A stretch of 64,000 bases of DNA from Planctomycetota bacterium (GTDB lineage Bacteria > Planctomycetota > PUPC01 > JACPCR01): assembly GCA_027625095.1 (NCBI GenBank), contig JAQBXN010000019.1, positions 1 through 64,000 of the forward strand. The letters are read 5' to 3'. The translations under genes and the position numbers were made by a program. The notes below the pieces were generated by a model. It ran no database searches. It was not told where the DNA came from and was given only the letters and a program-made list of their open reading frames with translations. How positions within the stretch are numbered: the stretch's first letter is position 1; every line of letters begins with the position of its first letter. Shown in pieces: positions 25,301-34,439 of the stretch.

Positions 25301-27403
25301 CCGGTCTATCACAACACCCGCCGAACGCTCGACGACCTCGTGCATGCTGTCCTCGTACTACTTGGTCTATGCGTGCCGTTCGCCTTTGCTCTCGAAAGAC
25401 TGCTCATGGGCTCGACCAATATATATCGCCAGATCGGCGGGTTCGTTGGATTTTTCACGATCACCTTCATGCTGCTTTATTTCTCACATCCCGCGTTCGC
25501 CATTTCGAAGACCCCCATGATCATTTTCCTGGGCTTTTCGGTGGTAGTGCTCTCGTCGCTGGTGATTTTCATCATCATGCGCAAGTTTGAAGTCGAGCTG
25601 AAAGTCTTGCAGGGGATGACCTCCACGGTGCATGCGGCCGACGTCTCGCGCATCAGCACCGTCATTGCGGCCATGAATATGGGCATCTCCACCATGCGTC
25701 GCCGCCCACTTCGCACCGCGCTGACGGCTACGACGATTCTACTGTTGACCTTTACCATTCTTTGTTTCGCCTCTTTTGATCGGCAACTTGGGATCGTGAG
25801 ACTCTTTGCCAACGCCTCGCCCGTTTACACCGGCGCATTCGTGCACGAGGTGAACTGGTCCCAGATGCCCGACGGCATCCTCGACCTGATTTATGGCCGC
25901 TGGGGCAAATCTTCCGCGGTCTGTCCGCGCTATTGGTTTGCACCGAAGGATGCTGAAAACCGCCAGCCGCTGATCACCAAGCTCGACGGAAAAGACGCGC
26001 TCCCCCTTCGTGGCATCCTTGGCCTGGATGAGCTCGAACTCAAGCATCGGCCAGACATTGCAAATTTGCTGGGTAATCCCGACAGTCTTTCGGGCAAGAT
26101 CTGGATCACCATCGCGGTGGGTGAGCAGTTTGGAATCAAGCCTGGCGAAAGCCTTTTGATGAACGGGAAGAAGTTTCAGGTCGGGCCTTATATTGATGCG
26201 AACAAATTTGCGTCCCTGCAAGACATGGACGGCAGCAGCATTCTGCCGGTCGATTTCTCAGCCATGGAGGGGGCGATGGGCCAGCAGAGCGGCAACGATA
26301 CCCGCGCAGCGCTGGCCGCCGACAGCCAGCAGAACTGGGCATACCTTGCGACAGATACGGTCTGTGTGGTTGCGAATAGTGACGCCCGCAACCTCGGAGC
26401 AAATCTCCACGGGGTGAATCTGTACACAAAAGACGTCCGCGCAGCGACGCAACTCGGAGAAGTACTCGCCATGACCCTCGGCCGGCCTGTAAGCGCCACT
26501 CGAACGGGGGGCGTCTACCTGCACGCGTTCGGCGACACGATGTCCGCCAGCGGAACGGGGGATCTTATATTTCCCATCCTCCTCGGCGGGCTCGTAATTT
26601 TCGGCACTATGCTCGGATCTGTCGCCGACCGCGAGAAAGAGATTTACACATTCAGCGCACTGGGCCTGGCGCCCCCACACGTCGCCAGCCTCTTCTTCTC
26701 GGAAGCCTTGATCTATTCCGTCATCGGAGGGCTCGGAGGTTACCTGTTTGCTCAGGCGTCGTTACAGGTGCTGACGTTCCTTGCGGACTTCGGTCTGGTC
26801 CGAGTACCGGAGGTCAATTACTCGTCCACCAATGCCATCGTCACTCTGCTCATTGTCATGGCGACGGTGCTTATTTCAGCTATCTATCCTGCGCTGAAAG
26901 CATCGAGGAGTGCCAATCCCGGCCTGCTCCGCTCATGGCGTCTGCCACCACCCGACGGGGACACTTTCGACATTGTGTTCCCGTTCACCGTTTCCGATTA
27001 CGACATCACGGGAGTGGTCAGTTTCCTCAAAGAGCATTTCGATAACCACGGCGACGCGGGTTTGGGCACTTTCATGGCCCGTAATGCCACACTGGCCGAG
27101 GGCGAATCCCACACCATGGGCCTTAAATCTGAAATCGCCTTGGCACCCTTTGACCTCGGTGTAACTCAGAGTTTAGCCTTACGCAGTTCCCCAAGCGAAA
27201 TCCCCGGCATCGACGAAGTCAACATAAAGCTGACCCGGCTCTCTGGGCAGCCGAAGGACTGGCAGCGACTCAACAAGGTCATGCTCGACGACCTGCGTCG
27301 TCAGTTCCTTATCTGGCGTTCTCTGCCAAACGAAACCATGGAAATTTATCGAGAAAGAACCCTTGTAAAAATGGGTAGGAAGAAAGATGGAGTAATGGAG
27401 TAA
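22292..27403 (+). CDS. Giant M28 peptidase-like / FtsX permease fusion
   Basis: Up to 1703 residues. Start ATG 22292 is provisional: residues 1-50 look non-coding, and a signal peptide (SLLLFFPLIFAVSLQA) lies at about 60-75. Residues about 80-360 resemble an M28 aminopeptidase with inserted PA domain (GKIVVLNYN, LGAAGIIFASNG). However GANLDSFG replaces the expected GAHxDS, the GADDNASG motif is replaced by RGAANCAA, and the Glu pair before the SGS-like site reads DAGARGHAGS, so zinc ligands appear lost. A helical region follows (about 380-560), then membrane segments near 1030-1110 and an FtsX core at about 1400-1560 (LGGLVIFGTMLGSVADREKE, FFSEALIYSVIGGLGGYLF). It probably partners the ATPase just upstream. 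An inactive peptidase sensing peptide or envelope ligands is inference. Confidence 0.8.
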   Translation: MSSVLTWWSGVVVTPDFISRYSRLRGVAKPQSRASSISVSNRSLDYTGILSLNLLITHYSLLLFFPLIFAVSLQAEPTQFETDCKALSSGAHRLTGTPENQSAAAYVVDRLKALGLAEHSEESKDSSDKIYVQDFASSQTYVNQCEIKFEDGRTYKLLPSRPDGIVPPVTPIEGLQAPLVYLGDATQTDFDKTSPRGKIVVLNYNCNAGWLRAFRLGAAGIIFASNGMDRADNPHHTEANANLPRFYYPGKPADLIGKGAGTIFSKVVWKRVYGRNIFAFIQGSNEGKDSVFHQEKEEVLLIGANLDSFGEVPRKSPAARGAANCAAILHLAEGFLKNRPKRHILLAFWDAGARGHAGSVALYRALYDKKKDNDVYLDLREEYHARETQFLGLLKKLVGMSDPLNSSEVSPVGENDEDGSNARRRLLERAKTKSKDFVDRLNVEMIDLRLLRGTQKENTAKVAAIDKQVHDIQQNKDEWNLVRRYIGQLRRGLQISLDSMIAGYVKTNEANKVNAARQLSDPAVLLKRAQDKVGHIISAVESDIDIRLDELVYEGKALRHDRALQQLLADNWLSLHISLLLGDTTPRYGLLIGGDSQLYSSQDNPGLYGKIQNTFLDGWEQLKDTENFPANFEQNTANGTLNPARLIWAAPFLVHSGEIAGRNGIYNLCIGTSQEALGREGTPSDTLENLNVDVIEGQTKELAHLLSAVASHEGISLKRTIVPDANYWYPEINSLNRPRGPIAMGMLPGSSTPDMPMRGVMIQLYHQYRPNGSRPQLFEPNKIYAFDNFSLLQTNHNGSYGVGPTHKSEWQTRSLALQFDENGLPIASSDDQSRARVFTRLNMFMCTNGVMAIPPQLKPQDTKILDARTNGTLQDNKSFSNTLDGVCHWYAEVKYKSVKVFGVQSVIGLVTGSENFEEASNNIEGDGYATAEVWKMQDTPLRSAVDLWRLNESRLKVMRSREIINGSLEELHGKAEDLMVQATATDSLVEREALLTSAFLVEQPVYHNTRRTLDDLVHAVLVLLGLCVPFAFALERLLMGSTNIYRQIGGFVGFFTITFMLLYFSHPAFAISKTPMIIFLGFSVVVLSSLVIFIIMRKFEVELKVLQGMTSTVHAADVSRISTVIAAMNMGISTMRRRPLRTALTATTILLLTFTILCFASFDRQLGIVRLFANASPVYTGAFVHEVNWSQMPDGILDLIYGRWGKSSAVCPRYWFAPKDAENRQPLITKLDGKDALPLRGILGLDELELKHRPDIANLLGNPDSLSGKIWITIAVGEQFGIKPGESLLMNGKKFQVGPYIDANKFASLQDMDGSSILPVDFSAMEGAMGQQSGNDTRAALAADSQQNWAYLATDTVCVVANSDARNLGANLHGVNLYTKDVRAATQLGEVLAMTLGRPVSATRTGGVYLHAFGDTMSASGTGDLIFPILLGGLVIFGTMLGSVADREKEIYTFSALGLAPPHVASLFFSEALIYSVIGGLGGYLFAQASLQVLTFLADFGLVRVPEVNYSSTNAIVTLLIVMATVLISAIYPALKASRSANPGLLRSWRLPPPDGDTFDIVFPFTVSDYDITGVVSFLKEHFDNHGDAGLGTFMARNATLAEGESHTMGLKSEIALAPFDLGVTQSLALRSSPSEIPGIDEVNIKLTRLSGQPKDWQRLNKVMLDDLRRQFLIWRSLPNETMEIYRERTLVKMGRKKDGVME

Positions 27404-27456
27404 TAGAAGGATGGAGTATTGGAAGATTGGATTACTGGAAAAATGGAGTAATGAAG
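27388..27456. repeat. GGAGTAAT-type short repeats over the stop codon
   Basis: Imperfect ATGGAGTA and related units span the last codons (DGVME), the TAA stop and the spacer. The repeats continue to about 27456 and show that this gene end was extended or eroded by repeat slippage. Confidence 0.7.
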
Positions 27457-27501
27457 GACAGATTGAGGCAGTGTTAGAGTGCATAACAAGCTGGCATAAA
27501 C

Positions 27502-29487
27502 ATGGCTGTAGAAAAGATCGACAAAGAGATTGAAGAATACCGGAGTTTGATGGAAGTCCCGACGGAGTTCGTTGACGGCTTCAATTGGATGTCCCTCTTC
27601 GGCGCAATATTTATTGCCTTACTCATGGTACCGGGAGCAATCTACATGGGATTGCTTGCGGGCCATGGAATCGGGCCGGCTGCACAGTGGGTGACCGTGA
27701 TTCTGTTTATCGAGGTCGCCAGGCGAGCCCAGCGTAATCTCAACAAATCTGAAATCTTCGTACTTTTCTTCATGGCCGGAGCGGCCATGGGAGTGCCCTT
27801 TCAGGGATTGCTGTGGCAACAGTTTTTTGCACGAAGCGATGCGGCCACAGCCTACGGCATTGCCGACGGATTACCGACCTGGTATGCGCCCGCTCCCGAT
27901 TCGGAGTCGTATGCGATTCGCTCCTTCTTCCATGCTGATTGGCTGCCCGTCATCGGGCTCGTCATCTTTGGCACTTTCTTCAGCCAACTAAAAAACGTTG
28001 TCCTTGGTTACGGTCTTTACCGGCTGACGAGTGACCTCGAGAAACTTCCGTTCCCGATGGCTCCGATTGGCGCGATGGGCATCATCGCCCTTGCAGAAGA
28101 TGTGGACCAAAAAGAGATAGTAGACAGTGAGGAGCGATGGCGATGGAGGGTGTTTTCAATAGGAGGTGCAATCGGGCTTGCATTTGGGTCTGTCTACCTG
28201 CTGTTGCCAGTCGTCACCGGCGCCATTACGGGAAACCCGATTGAAATTTTTCCCATCCCCTTCGTTGACTGGACATACAAAACCGAAGACTACCTGCCGG
28301 CTGTTGCCACAGGCATGGCCTGGGATCTTGGTAATCTGCTGACCGGAATGGTGCTGCCATTCTGGGGAATGGTCGGTAGTTTTGCCGGCCTCGTGTTCAC
28401 CTTTATTCTGAATCCCATTCTTTACGGACAGGAGGTCCTGACCTCGTGGTCGCCAGGCGACGATACGGTTTCGACCATGTTCAAAAACAACGTAGATTTT
28501 TACTTTAGCTTCACTATCGGGATATCGATGGCGATCGCAGTGGCCGGATTCTGGCAGGTATTCAGAAGCGTTCAGAAGAAGCGGGCAGAAGCCACCAGGT
28601 CGGCGTCAGTAGCCTTCGGGACTTCTTTGCCTGAAGGCCGAGGCGACATCAAAGTCTGGCTGATTTTCCTTTGCTACTTCATCATCACTTCTGCCTACAT
28701 CCTTGTCTCCGGTTACCTCATTAACTGGCACAAGGGTGTAATGATTATCCTCGTCCTGCTCGGCTTCGTTTACACGCCACTCATCAGCTATGTCACCGCA
28801 CGCCTTGAAGGAATGGTGGGCCAGGTGGTCGAGATTCCTTACATAAAAGAAGCCAGCCTGATCCTCAGCGGTTATCGCGGAGTCGATTGTTGGTTCCTTC
28901 CAATTCCGGTGGCAAACTTTGGTGAGATGACCGTCTTCTACCGCCAGTGTGAACTCACCGGCACAAAATTCACCAGCATCTGGAAGACAAAACTGATTCT
29001 CTATCCGATCATCCTCACCAGCGGTATTGTATTCATGAATCTCATCTGGGGACTGGCAGAAGTCCCTTCATCGGTATACCCGTTCGCCCAAAAGATGTGG
29101 CCTCTAAATGCGGCCAACGCGTGTATCATGTATTCGGCGACCCTTGGCGAATACTCCATATTCGAAGAAGCCTTCCGATGGTCTTACGTGATCGCGGGCA
29201 CGATATTCGGGACGGCACTCTTTGGCGTAATGAGCGCGCTGGGCGCCCCCATCTTCCTCATTTACGGGGTGATCAGAGGGCTTGGCCAGAGTATGCCGCA
29301 CATCATTATTCCGCAGTTCATCGGAGCGCTGCTGGGTAAGTTCTACTTCCAGAAGAAGCTCGGCTTAAAATGGAAACAATATGTGCCGGTGGTCTCGGCT
29401 GGCTTTGCATGTGGCATGGGATTGATCACCACCGTTGGAATCGGGATTCAGTTTCTAAGTAAGGCTGTCATCCAATTGCCGTTTTAG
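27502..29487 (+). CDS. OPT-like carrier, second copy (DUF6784/DUF6785-related)
   Basis: A 661-residue membrane protein with about 14-16 hydrophobic segments, e.g. LFGAIFIALLMVPGAIYMG, WVTVILFIEVARRAQ, LPVIGLVIFGTFFSQLKNVV and LILSGYRGVD. It shares with oligopeptide transporters the LP(F)PMAPIGAMGI stretch. It is shorter at the N-terminus than the first copy but of the same general class, so the operon ends with two carriers of one superfamily. Cytoplasmic N-terminus is charged (KIDKEIEEYRSLMEVP). There is no terminator visible before the following repeat element. Substrate unknown, peptides possible. Confidence 0.82.
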   Translation: MAVEKIDKEIEEYRSLMEVPTEFVDGFNWMSLFGAIFIALLMVPGAIYMGLLAGHGIGPAAQWVTVILFIEVARRAQRNLNKSEIFVLFFMAGAAMGVPFQGLLWQQFFARSDAATAYGIADGLPTWYAPAPDSESYAIRSFFHADWLPVIGLVIFGTFFSQLKNVVLGYGLYRLTSDLEKLPFPMAPIGAMGIIALAEDVDQKEIVDSEERWRWRVFSIGGAIGLAFGSVYLLLPVVTGAITGNPIEIFPIPFVDWTYKTEDYLPAVATGMAWDLGNLLTGMVLPFWGMVGSFAGLVFTFILNPILYGQEVLTSWSPGDDTVSTMFKNNVDFYFSFTIGISMAIAVAGFWQVFRSVQKKRAEATRSASVAFGTSLPEGRGDIKVWLIFLCYFIITSAYILVSGYLINWHKGVMIILVLLGFVYTPLISYVTARLEGMVGQVVEIPYIKEASLILSGYRGVDCWFLPIPVANFGEMTVFYRQCELTGTKFTSIWKTKLILYPIILTSGIVFMNLIWGLAEVPSSVYPFAQKMWPLNAANACIMYSATLGEYSIFEEAFRWSYVIAGTIFGTALFGVMSALGAPIFLIYGVIRGLGQSMPHIIIPQFIGALLGKFYFQKKLGLKWKQYVPVVSAGFACGMGLITTVGIGIQFLSKAVIQLPF

Positions 29488-29489
29488 GC

Positions 29490-29712
29490 TGTGGGAACTG
29501 TTTGAGACGTGAAAACTGCCATTCACTGCAATGCTGAGCACTTTTGTAGAATAGGCTTCCAGCATGTTCTAATTAAGATATTTTACGAGTAGCAAAGGAT
29601 GACGAGACAGAACGGTGCTTGTGGCTTGCGCCACAGATGCCTGGACAGGCAGGAATCCTATCCTAACGAGGTGGCCTTCAGGGGATTTTTTACCCGTTGA
29701 ACAGTTCCCACA
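29490..29712. mobile_element. MITE-like element with 13-bp inverted ends
   Basis: TGTGGGAACTGTT at 29490-29502 is the exact reverse complement of AACAGTTCCCACA at 29700-29712. The 223 bp contain no gene. A hairpin TGTGGCTTGCGCCACA sits at about 29622-29637. A non-autonomous transposon is the best explanation; no target duplication is clear. The rest of this gap up to 29817 holds nothing I can identify. Confidence 0.6.
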
Positions 29713-29817
29713 CCCGATGAAGACTACGACGTACATTGGTTTGGAAGATCTGGTATCTCATTCACACTTGGCTAGAATCTCCCGCATCTTCTCTTCATAA
29801 ATCGTATCGAGCCAACC

Positions 29818-31257
29818 ATGACACCCGAACAAGAATTCTCACTGCAACTGAAACGAAGAACTTTCCTGGGACAAAGCGGCAGAGGCATCGGCTACATCGC
29901 TCTCGCTTCACTTCTCGATCCGGAATTGCTCTCAGCCGCATCCGCCGACGCTGACGACAACTGGCCGGGCGTCATCACAAAGAAGCATCATCCACGCAAG
30001 GTCAAGCGAGTGATTCATATGTGCATGGCAGGCGGATCGTCGCATCTTGAAACCTTCGACTATAAACCCAAACTCGCTGAGATGGACGGCAAACCAATGC
30101 CGAAATCTTTCACAGAAGGCCAGCCCATCGCCCAACTTCAGGGCCAGAGAGACGCCCTCAAGTGTCTTGGGCCGACTCATACATTCAGCCGGCATGGTAA
30201 GAACGGTCAACAGATCTGTGACGCCCTTCCATACCTCCAGGGCGCGGCGGACGACCTGTGTATCATCAATTCCATGCAGACCGAGGCTATCAATCACGAC
30301 CCTGCCCATACCTTCATGAACACTGGCACGTCTATCTCGGGACGACCGAGTATGGGTTCATGGATTTTGTACGGACTCGGCAGTGAATCTGAGAACCTGC
30401 CTGGTTTCGTTGTCCTGACCTCAGTAGGAGGCGGACAGAGCCAGCCCATAGCTTCCCGTCAGTGGCACAGTGGTTTCCTCCCCAGCCGGTTTCAGGGTGT
30501 TCAGTTCCATTCCCAAGGCGATCCGGTGCTGTACGTGGGCAACCCTAAGGGCGTCACCCCCAGTCGACAGCGCGACATGCTCGATGCAGTGCAGACATTG
30601 AATCGCCGTCATATGGAGCTGGTCGATAACCCGGAAGTGGCCACGCGCATCAGCCAATATGAAATGGCCTTTCGCATGCAGACCAGCATCCCTGAGCTGA
30701 TGGATTTCAAGGACGAGCCGAAGCATGTGCTTGAAATGTACGGCACCCAGGGAGCCGATGGCACCTTCGCCGCAAACTGCCTGCTGGCACGCCGGCTCGC
30801 CGAGAGAGGTGTACGTTTCATTCAGCTATATCACCGCGGCTGGGATCATCACGGCGGTATCAAGGAGGGAATCAAAGTCACCTCAAAACTGGTCGACCAG
30901 GGCACAGCAGCTCTAATCGGCGATCTCAAACAGCGGGGCATGCTCGAAGACACACTGATTGTCTGGGGCGGCGAATTCGGCCGAACTCCAATGGCGCAGG
31001 GCTCAGGTCGCGACCATCACATCCGAGGCTTTTCAGCCTTCCTCACTGGTGGCGGAGTACAGGGGGGCACCACTTACGGTGCGACCGATGAACTCGGCTA
31101 CGCTGCTGTCAGGGACAAAGTCCACGTGCATGATCTTCATGCCACAATGCTGCACCTGCTAGGTATCGACCACCTCAAACTCACCTATAAATTCCAGGGA
31201 AGGGATTTCAGACTGACCGATGTGCATGGTCGTGTAGTGAAGGAAGTGCTGGTTTGA
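29818..31257 (+). CDS. DUF1501 family protein, Tat-exported
   Basis: A 479-residue protein of the DUF1501 family, related to sulfatase/alkaline-phosphatase-fold enzymes and highly expanded in planctomycetes. The N-terminus carries a twin-arginine motif (LKRRTFLGQSGRGIGYIAL), so it is exported folded. Family segments are visible: HMCMAGGSSHLETFDYKP, the SGRPSMGSWILYGLGSES block, YHRGWDHHGGIKEGIK and LIVWGGEFGRTPMAQGSGRDHH, with several His/Asp residues that would bind metal. Most relatives have a DUF1549/DUF1553 cytochrome-like partner gene next door; none is here. The role is probably in polysaccharide or sulfate-ester handling in the periplasm, but this is not proved for the family. Confidence 0.92.
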   Translation: MTPEQEFSLQLKRRTFLGQSGRGIGYIALASLLDPELLSAASADADDNWPGVITKKHHPRKVKRVIHMCMAGGSSHLETFDYKPKLAEMDGKPMPKSFTEGQPIAQLQGQRDALKCLGPTHTFSRHGKNGQQICDALPYLQGAADDLCIINSMQTEAINHDPAHTFMNTGTSISGRPSMGSWILYGLGSESENLPGFVVLTSVGGGQSQPIASRQWHSGFLPSRFQGVQFHSQGDPVLYVGNPKGVTPSRQRDMLDAVQTLNRRHMELVDNPEVATRISQYEMAFRMQTSIPELMDFKDEPKHVLEMYGTQGADGTFAANCLLARRLAERGVRFIQLYHRGWDHHGGIKEGIKVTSKLVDQGTAALIGDLKQRGMLEDTLIVWGGEFGRTPMAQGSGRDHHIRGFSAFLTGGGVQGGTTYGATDELGYAAVRDKVHVHDLHATMLHLLGIDHLKLTYKFQGRDFRLTDVHGRVVKEVLV

Positions 31258-31328
31258 GGGTTCGGTGAATTCCATCTTCCGCACCAATCGCATCATTTGC
31301 CTCCCATCCGCTAATTCTCGGGATCGGG

Positions 31329-34300
31329 CTACCGTCTGAACGGTGCTCGCCCGATCTCCTCGATTCTTTTTCTGGCGATCTTGGACTGCGTGGAATTGGG
31401 CATCAGTTCGACAAATTTCATGAAGTTCAGAACTGCCGGGTAGAGCTCTTCGTTCTTATCCAGCAGGATGGCGAAATCATAGATGGCTTCCGCGTAATCG
31501 GGCTTGGCTTCGAGTGCAAGGATGTAATGCTCAAGGCACTCATCCATGCGGTTGCGTCGCTTGAGAAGGCTCGCAAGGTTGTATTGGGCAAGGTGGTTCT
31601 GCGGGTGAGCGTTGACCAATTCCTTCAGCAACTTTTCTGCTTCATCGTGTTTGTTCAGCACATCCAGACAGAAACTCAGATTGATTTTCGACTCAACATG
31701 CTCCGGATCCATAACGAGAGCAGTTCGATATTTTTCTACTGCCTCTTCGTGCCGGCCATTCGCCGATAGCGCTAAGGCCACGCTGAAAATCGCAGGAATC
31801 TCTGCCGGTTCGAGGGCTTCAGCGATACGGAATTCCTTCAACGCCAGTGCAGCATTGCCCGTCGACATGGCCACTTCCCCCATTGTCAGATGTTTCTTCC
31901 ACGCAGTGGGTGAGCGATCCATGGCGGTCTTCAGCAACTCGTCCCTCTTGGTCTGGTCCAGTTTTTTGAGCGTTGTTGATTCCGTGATAGCTGTAATTCC
32001 ACCTGCCTTCGCATAGAGCAGCCGATTATCTTCAGGATTCACTTCCAGGCCCTCCTCAATTTCTGCGTCGGCTGCATCCTTCTCTCCGCGAAGTGTGAAG
32101 ATCAAGGCTTTGATCAGGTGATGCATGGCAGCGGAAGCATTGACAGTCTCTTGTCGACCAGATGCGGCGTTTGAATGCTCCGGGTTGGTCAGCGACAGAC
32201 TCAAAAATTCCAGAGATGCTTTTCGTCTCGCTGCCAGAGTTTCCATCGCGGGCTCCCTGAAGAGGACTTTTAACAATCGAGCATCCGTCGGTCCACCCTC
32301 CTCCGGAAATCTGGTTCGGAGGGCCTGAACGGTGCAGATATGGCTGGACAGAATCTCGTCAACACTCCCGAAGCTCACCTTTTTCATCTCCGCCAGAAAC
32401 GCTGGATTTGCTAAACGCTCTTGGAGTTTGCCCGGCGCCGCTGAAAGACCTCGCCCTCCGAGAAAAAGCAGCGAGTCAGGCTGAACAAACGCGACCCGCC
32501 CTTCAGGGAATGTTTCAGAAAACTGTTCAATGACATAGCGAAGGGCGTCAGGTGCAATTCCGAGCGGAACTACCAGACAGGCCAGACCGTGCTGCGTCAG
32601 TTTGTTCTTAATGATCTCGAGAGTCTGAGCAGAGGCTAGCTCCATCTGTGCCGCTGGTCCTGGTGCCCAATCCAATGAACCCAGAATAAGATCCCATTGC
32701 CGAAGTTCGGCTCGGAGAAAAGTTCTCACCTGCCCGAACCGGAATTGAAGCGATACCTCTTGAGCTTTCTCATGAAAATCTGAAAGGCTCTGACCAAGCG
32801 AACGCTTCACCCCATCCGCAGCCGCCGAAAAAGGAAGTAGGACGTGTACCTGCCTCACTTCCTGATAAGCCGGCAAGGCATCCAGGCAACCGCCTCCACC
32901 GATCCCCAGTAGAAGGACATCCCTCGGATTACTTGAAAGCGACAGGGGGAGATACGCAAGCCTGTGTTCTGCGGGGGCCCAGGCGATGTCCCCTGCAAGA
33001 TAGCCTTCTATGGTCCATGAGCGTGCGTTGCCTGCAGTATCACCGAGAACGCAATAGCTGCCCTGGGGCCCTTCCAGGTAATCGATGACACGTGATTCAG
33101 CGGTCTCACTTTTAAGAGGAAAGAGAGGTGGCTGGACAACCGCATACCCGACCAGGATGAGCAGAGCCAGAAAGAAAGTCTTCTTGTTTTCCTGGATCAA
33201 AACTCCAACGCAGGCCATGGCAAAAGCAAGCACGGCTACACCGCTTTGAAGACCGGTGAACGAAACGACCGTGGAATACAGAACAAGGGCTATTCCCGCA
33301 CCAGCGGCAATGGCAGACAGCATCCCACCTGTGGCCTGCGACATGGTTCTGCCTCGTTCAAAGGCATAGCCGCAAAGCAACGGGATTGAGAGGCCCAGGC
33401 CAACGGCTGGCAGCCCCATAAGCGGAAAGACCACCCCAAGATGCCAGGCAAGATCTTTAGAGAGCTCGTCGTGTTGAGACGACATCAGCCGTTCAAAAAT
33501 GGGTGTGTGATACATCACACTGCAAAGCCCGGCGGCCACAGCGTTGAGCAATGCAAAAGCTACAAGCGCATTTCCGGGAGCGGCACCTGGATCACGTCTG
33601 CCACGAAGGAGCGATGCACTCAGCCCTCCGAGCCCGAGCCCGACAAGCACCGCGGTCATCGCTGCAGAAGCACTGACCGCATTTTCTTCGAGAGAGTAGA
33701 GAACGACCCGCCCTAAGAGCATCAAGCACAGCACGCCGAGACCTCCCGCCAGAGCGCCCTGCAGGAGAACCTGATCACTTTCACTCTTTTCGGGTGACTG
33801 AAGGTTCGAACTCGCTGGTTCGTTTTCTTCGCTCTGAGAAAACCCTGCCGCTGCAATAGCGATGAATACCGAAACGCCTCCGGCGCTGGCTGCAGCCCAC
33901 AGAGGGTGAAAGCTGGGCACAAAGAGAAGACCGATGATGACTCCTGCTGCCGCTCCGATACATCCTGAGAACAGTGCAACACTGACAGCCTGAACCAGGC
34001 CCTCCCGCCGGCGTGAGTATTGGATTCCAGCGATCAGGGATGCACAGAAACAGCCTGCCCCGGGCAACGAAAACATGAACGCCACACCAAACGCAAGGAT
34101 CCCTTGTGCAGGGGATTCTGGTGCGAAGCCTCTCTGCATCTGCATCAGGCCATTATCAAAGGTAGTGATAAGGAACGGCGGCATCAGTGAAAGAATGCCA
34201 GCGCTCATCAGCAGAATCGCGAACAGTCCGAGCGGACGCCGTGACCGGTCAGCAACACTTGAAATCCAGGCCGCCCCAGCGGCACCGGCACAGAGCAGCG

Positions 34301-34439
34301 CTCCAAACAGCACGGCAATCGTACTCGGCAGTGTTCCAAAAACCCCGCACAACAGCCGGAATGAAATGAGTTGTTGGACCGCACTGACTGCACCTGCGCA
34401 TACGAGCAACAACATAATGAGCAGTGTGTTAACTGACAT
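31329..34439 (-). CDS. Membrane spermidine-synthase-like / TPR fusion protein
   Basis: A 1036-residue protein from ATG 34439; the frame extends further upstream but the membrane region starts here. Residues 1 to about 440 form 12 or so transmembrane segments (LIMLLLVCAGAVSAVQQLIS first), as in membrane spermidine-synthase-like proteins. Residues about 470-620 hold a Rossmann methyltransferase-like fold with the nucleotide loop RDVLLLGIGGGGCLDALPAY. The acidic catalytic residue of true synthases is not clear. From about 760 come TPR repeats (LKEFRIAEALEPAEIPAIFS, AVEKYRTALVMDPEHVESKI, CLEHYILALEAKPDYAEAIY), so it probably scaffolds a protein complex at the membrane. Enzyme activity uncertain. 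Confidence 0.82.
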   Translation of the reverse strand: MSVNTLLIMLLLVCAGAVSAVQQLISFRLLCGVFGTLPSTIAVLFGALLCAGAAGAAWISSVADRSRRPLGLFAILLMSAGILSLMPPFLITTFDNGLMQMQRGFAPESPAQGILAFGVAFMFSLPGAGCFCASLIAGIQYSRRREGLVQAVSVALFSGCIGAAAGVIIGLLFVPSFHPLWAAASAGGVSVFIAIAAAGFSQSEENEPASSNLQSPEKSESDQVLLQGALAGGLGVLCLMLLGRVVLYSLEENAVSASAAMTAVLVGLGLGGLSASLLRGRRDPGAAPGNALVAFALLNAVAAGLCSVMYHTPIFERLMSSQHDELSKDLAWHLGVVFPLMGLPAVGLGLSIPLLCGYAFERGRTMSQATGGMLSAIAAGAGIALVLYSTVVSFTGLQSGVAVLAFAMACVGVLIQENKKTFFLALLILVGYAVVQPPLFPLKSETAESRVIDYLEGPQGSYCVLGDTAGNARSWTIEGYLAGDIAWAPAEHRLAYLPLSLSSNPRDVLLLGIGGGGCLDALPAYQEVRQVHVLLPFSAAADGVKRSLGQSLSDFHEKAQEVSLQFRFGQVRTFLRAELRQWDLILGSLDWAPGPAAQMELASAQTLEIIKNKLTQHGLACLVVPLGIAPDALRYVIEQFSETFPEGRVAFVQPDSLLFLGGRGLSAAPGKLQERLANPAFLAEMKKVSFGSVDEILSSHICTVQALRTRFPEEGGPTDARLLKVLFREPAMETLAARRKASLEFLSLSLTNPEHSNAASGRQETVNASAAMHHLIKALIFTLRGEKDAADAEIEEGLEVNPEDNRLLYAKAGGITAITESTTLKKLDQTKRDELLKTAMDRSPTAWKKHLTMGEVAMSTGNAALALKEFRIAEALEPAEIPAIFSVALALSANGRHEEAVEKYRTALVMDPEHVESKINLSFCLDVLNKHDEAEKLLKELVNAHPQNHLAQYNLASLLKRRNRMDECLEHYILALEAKPDYAEAIYDFAILLDKNEELYPAVLNFMKFVELMPNSTQSKIARKRIEEIGRAPFRR

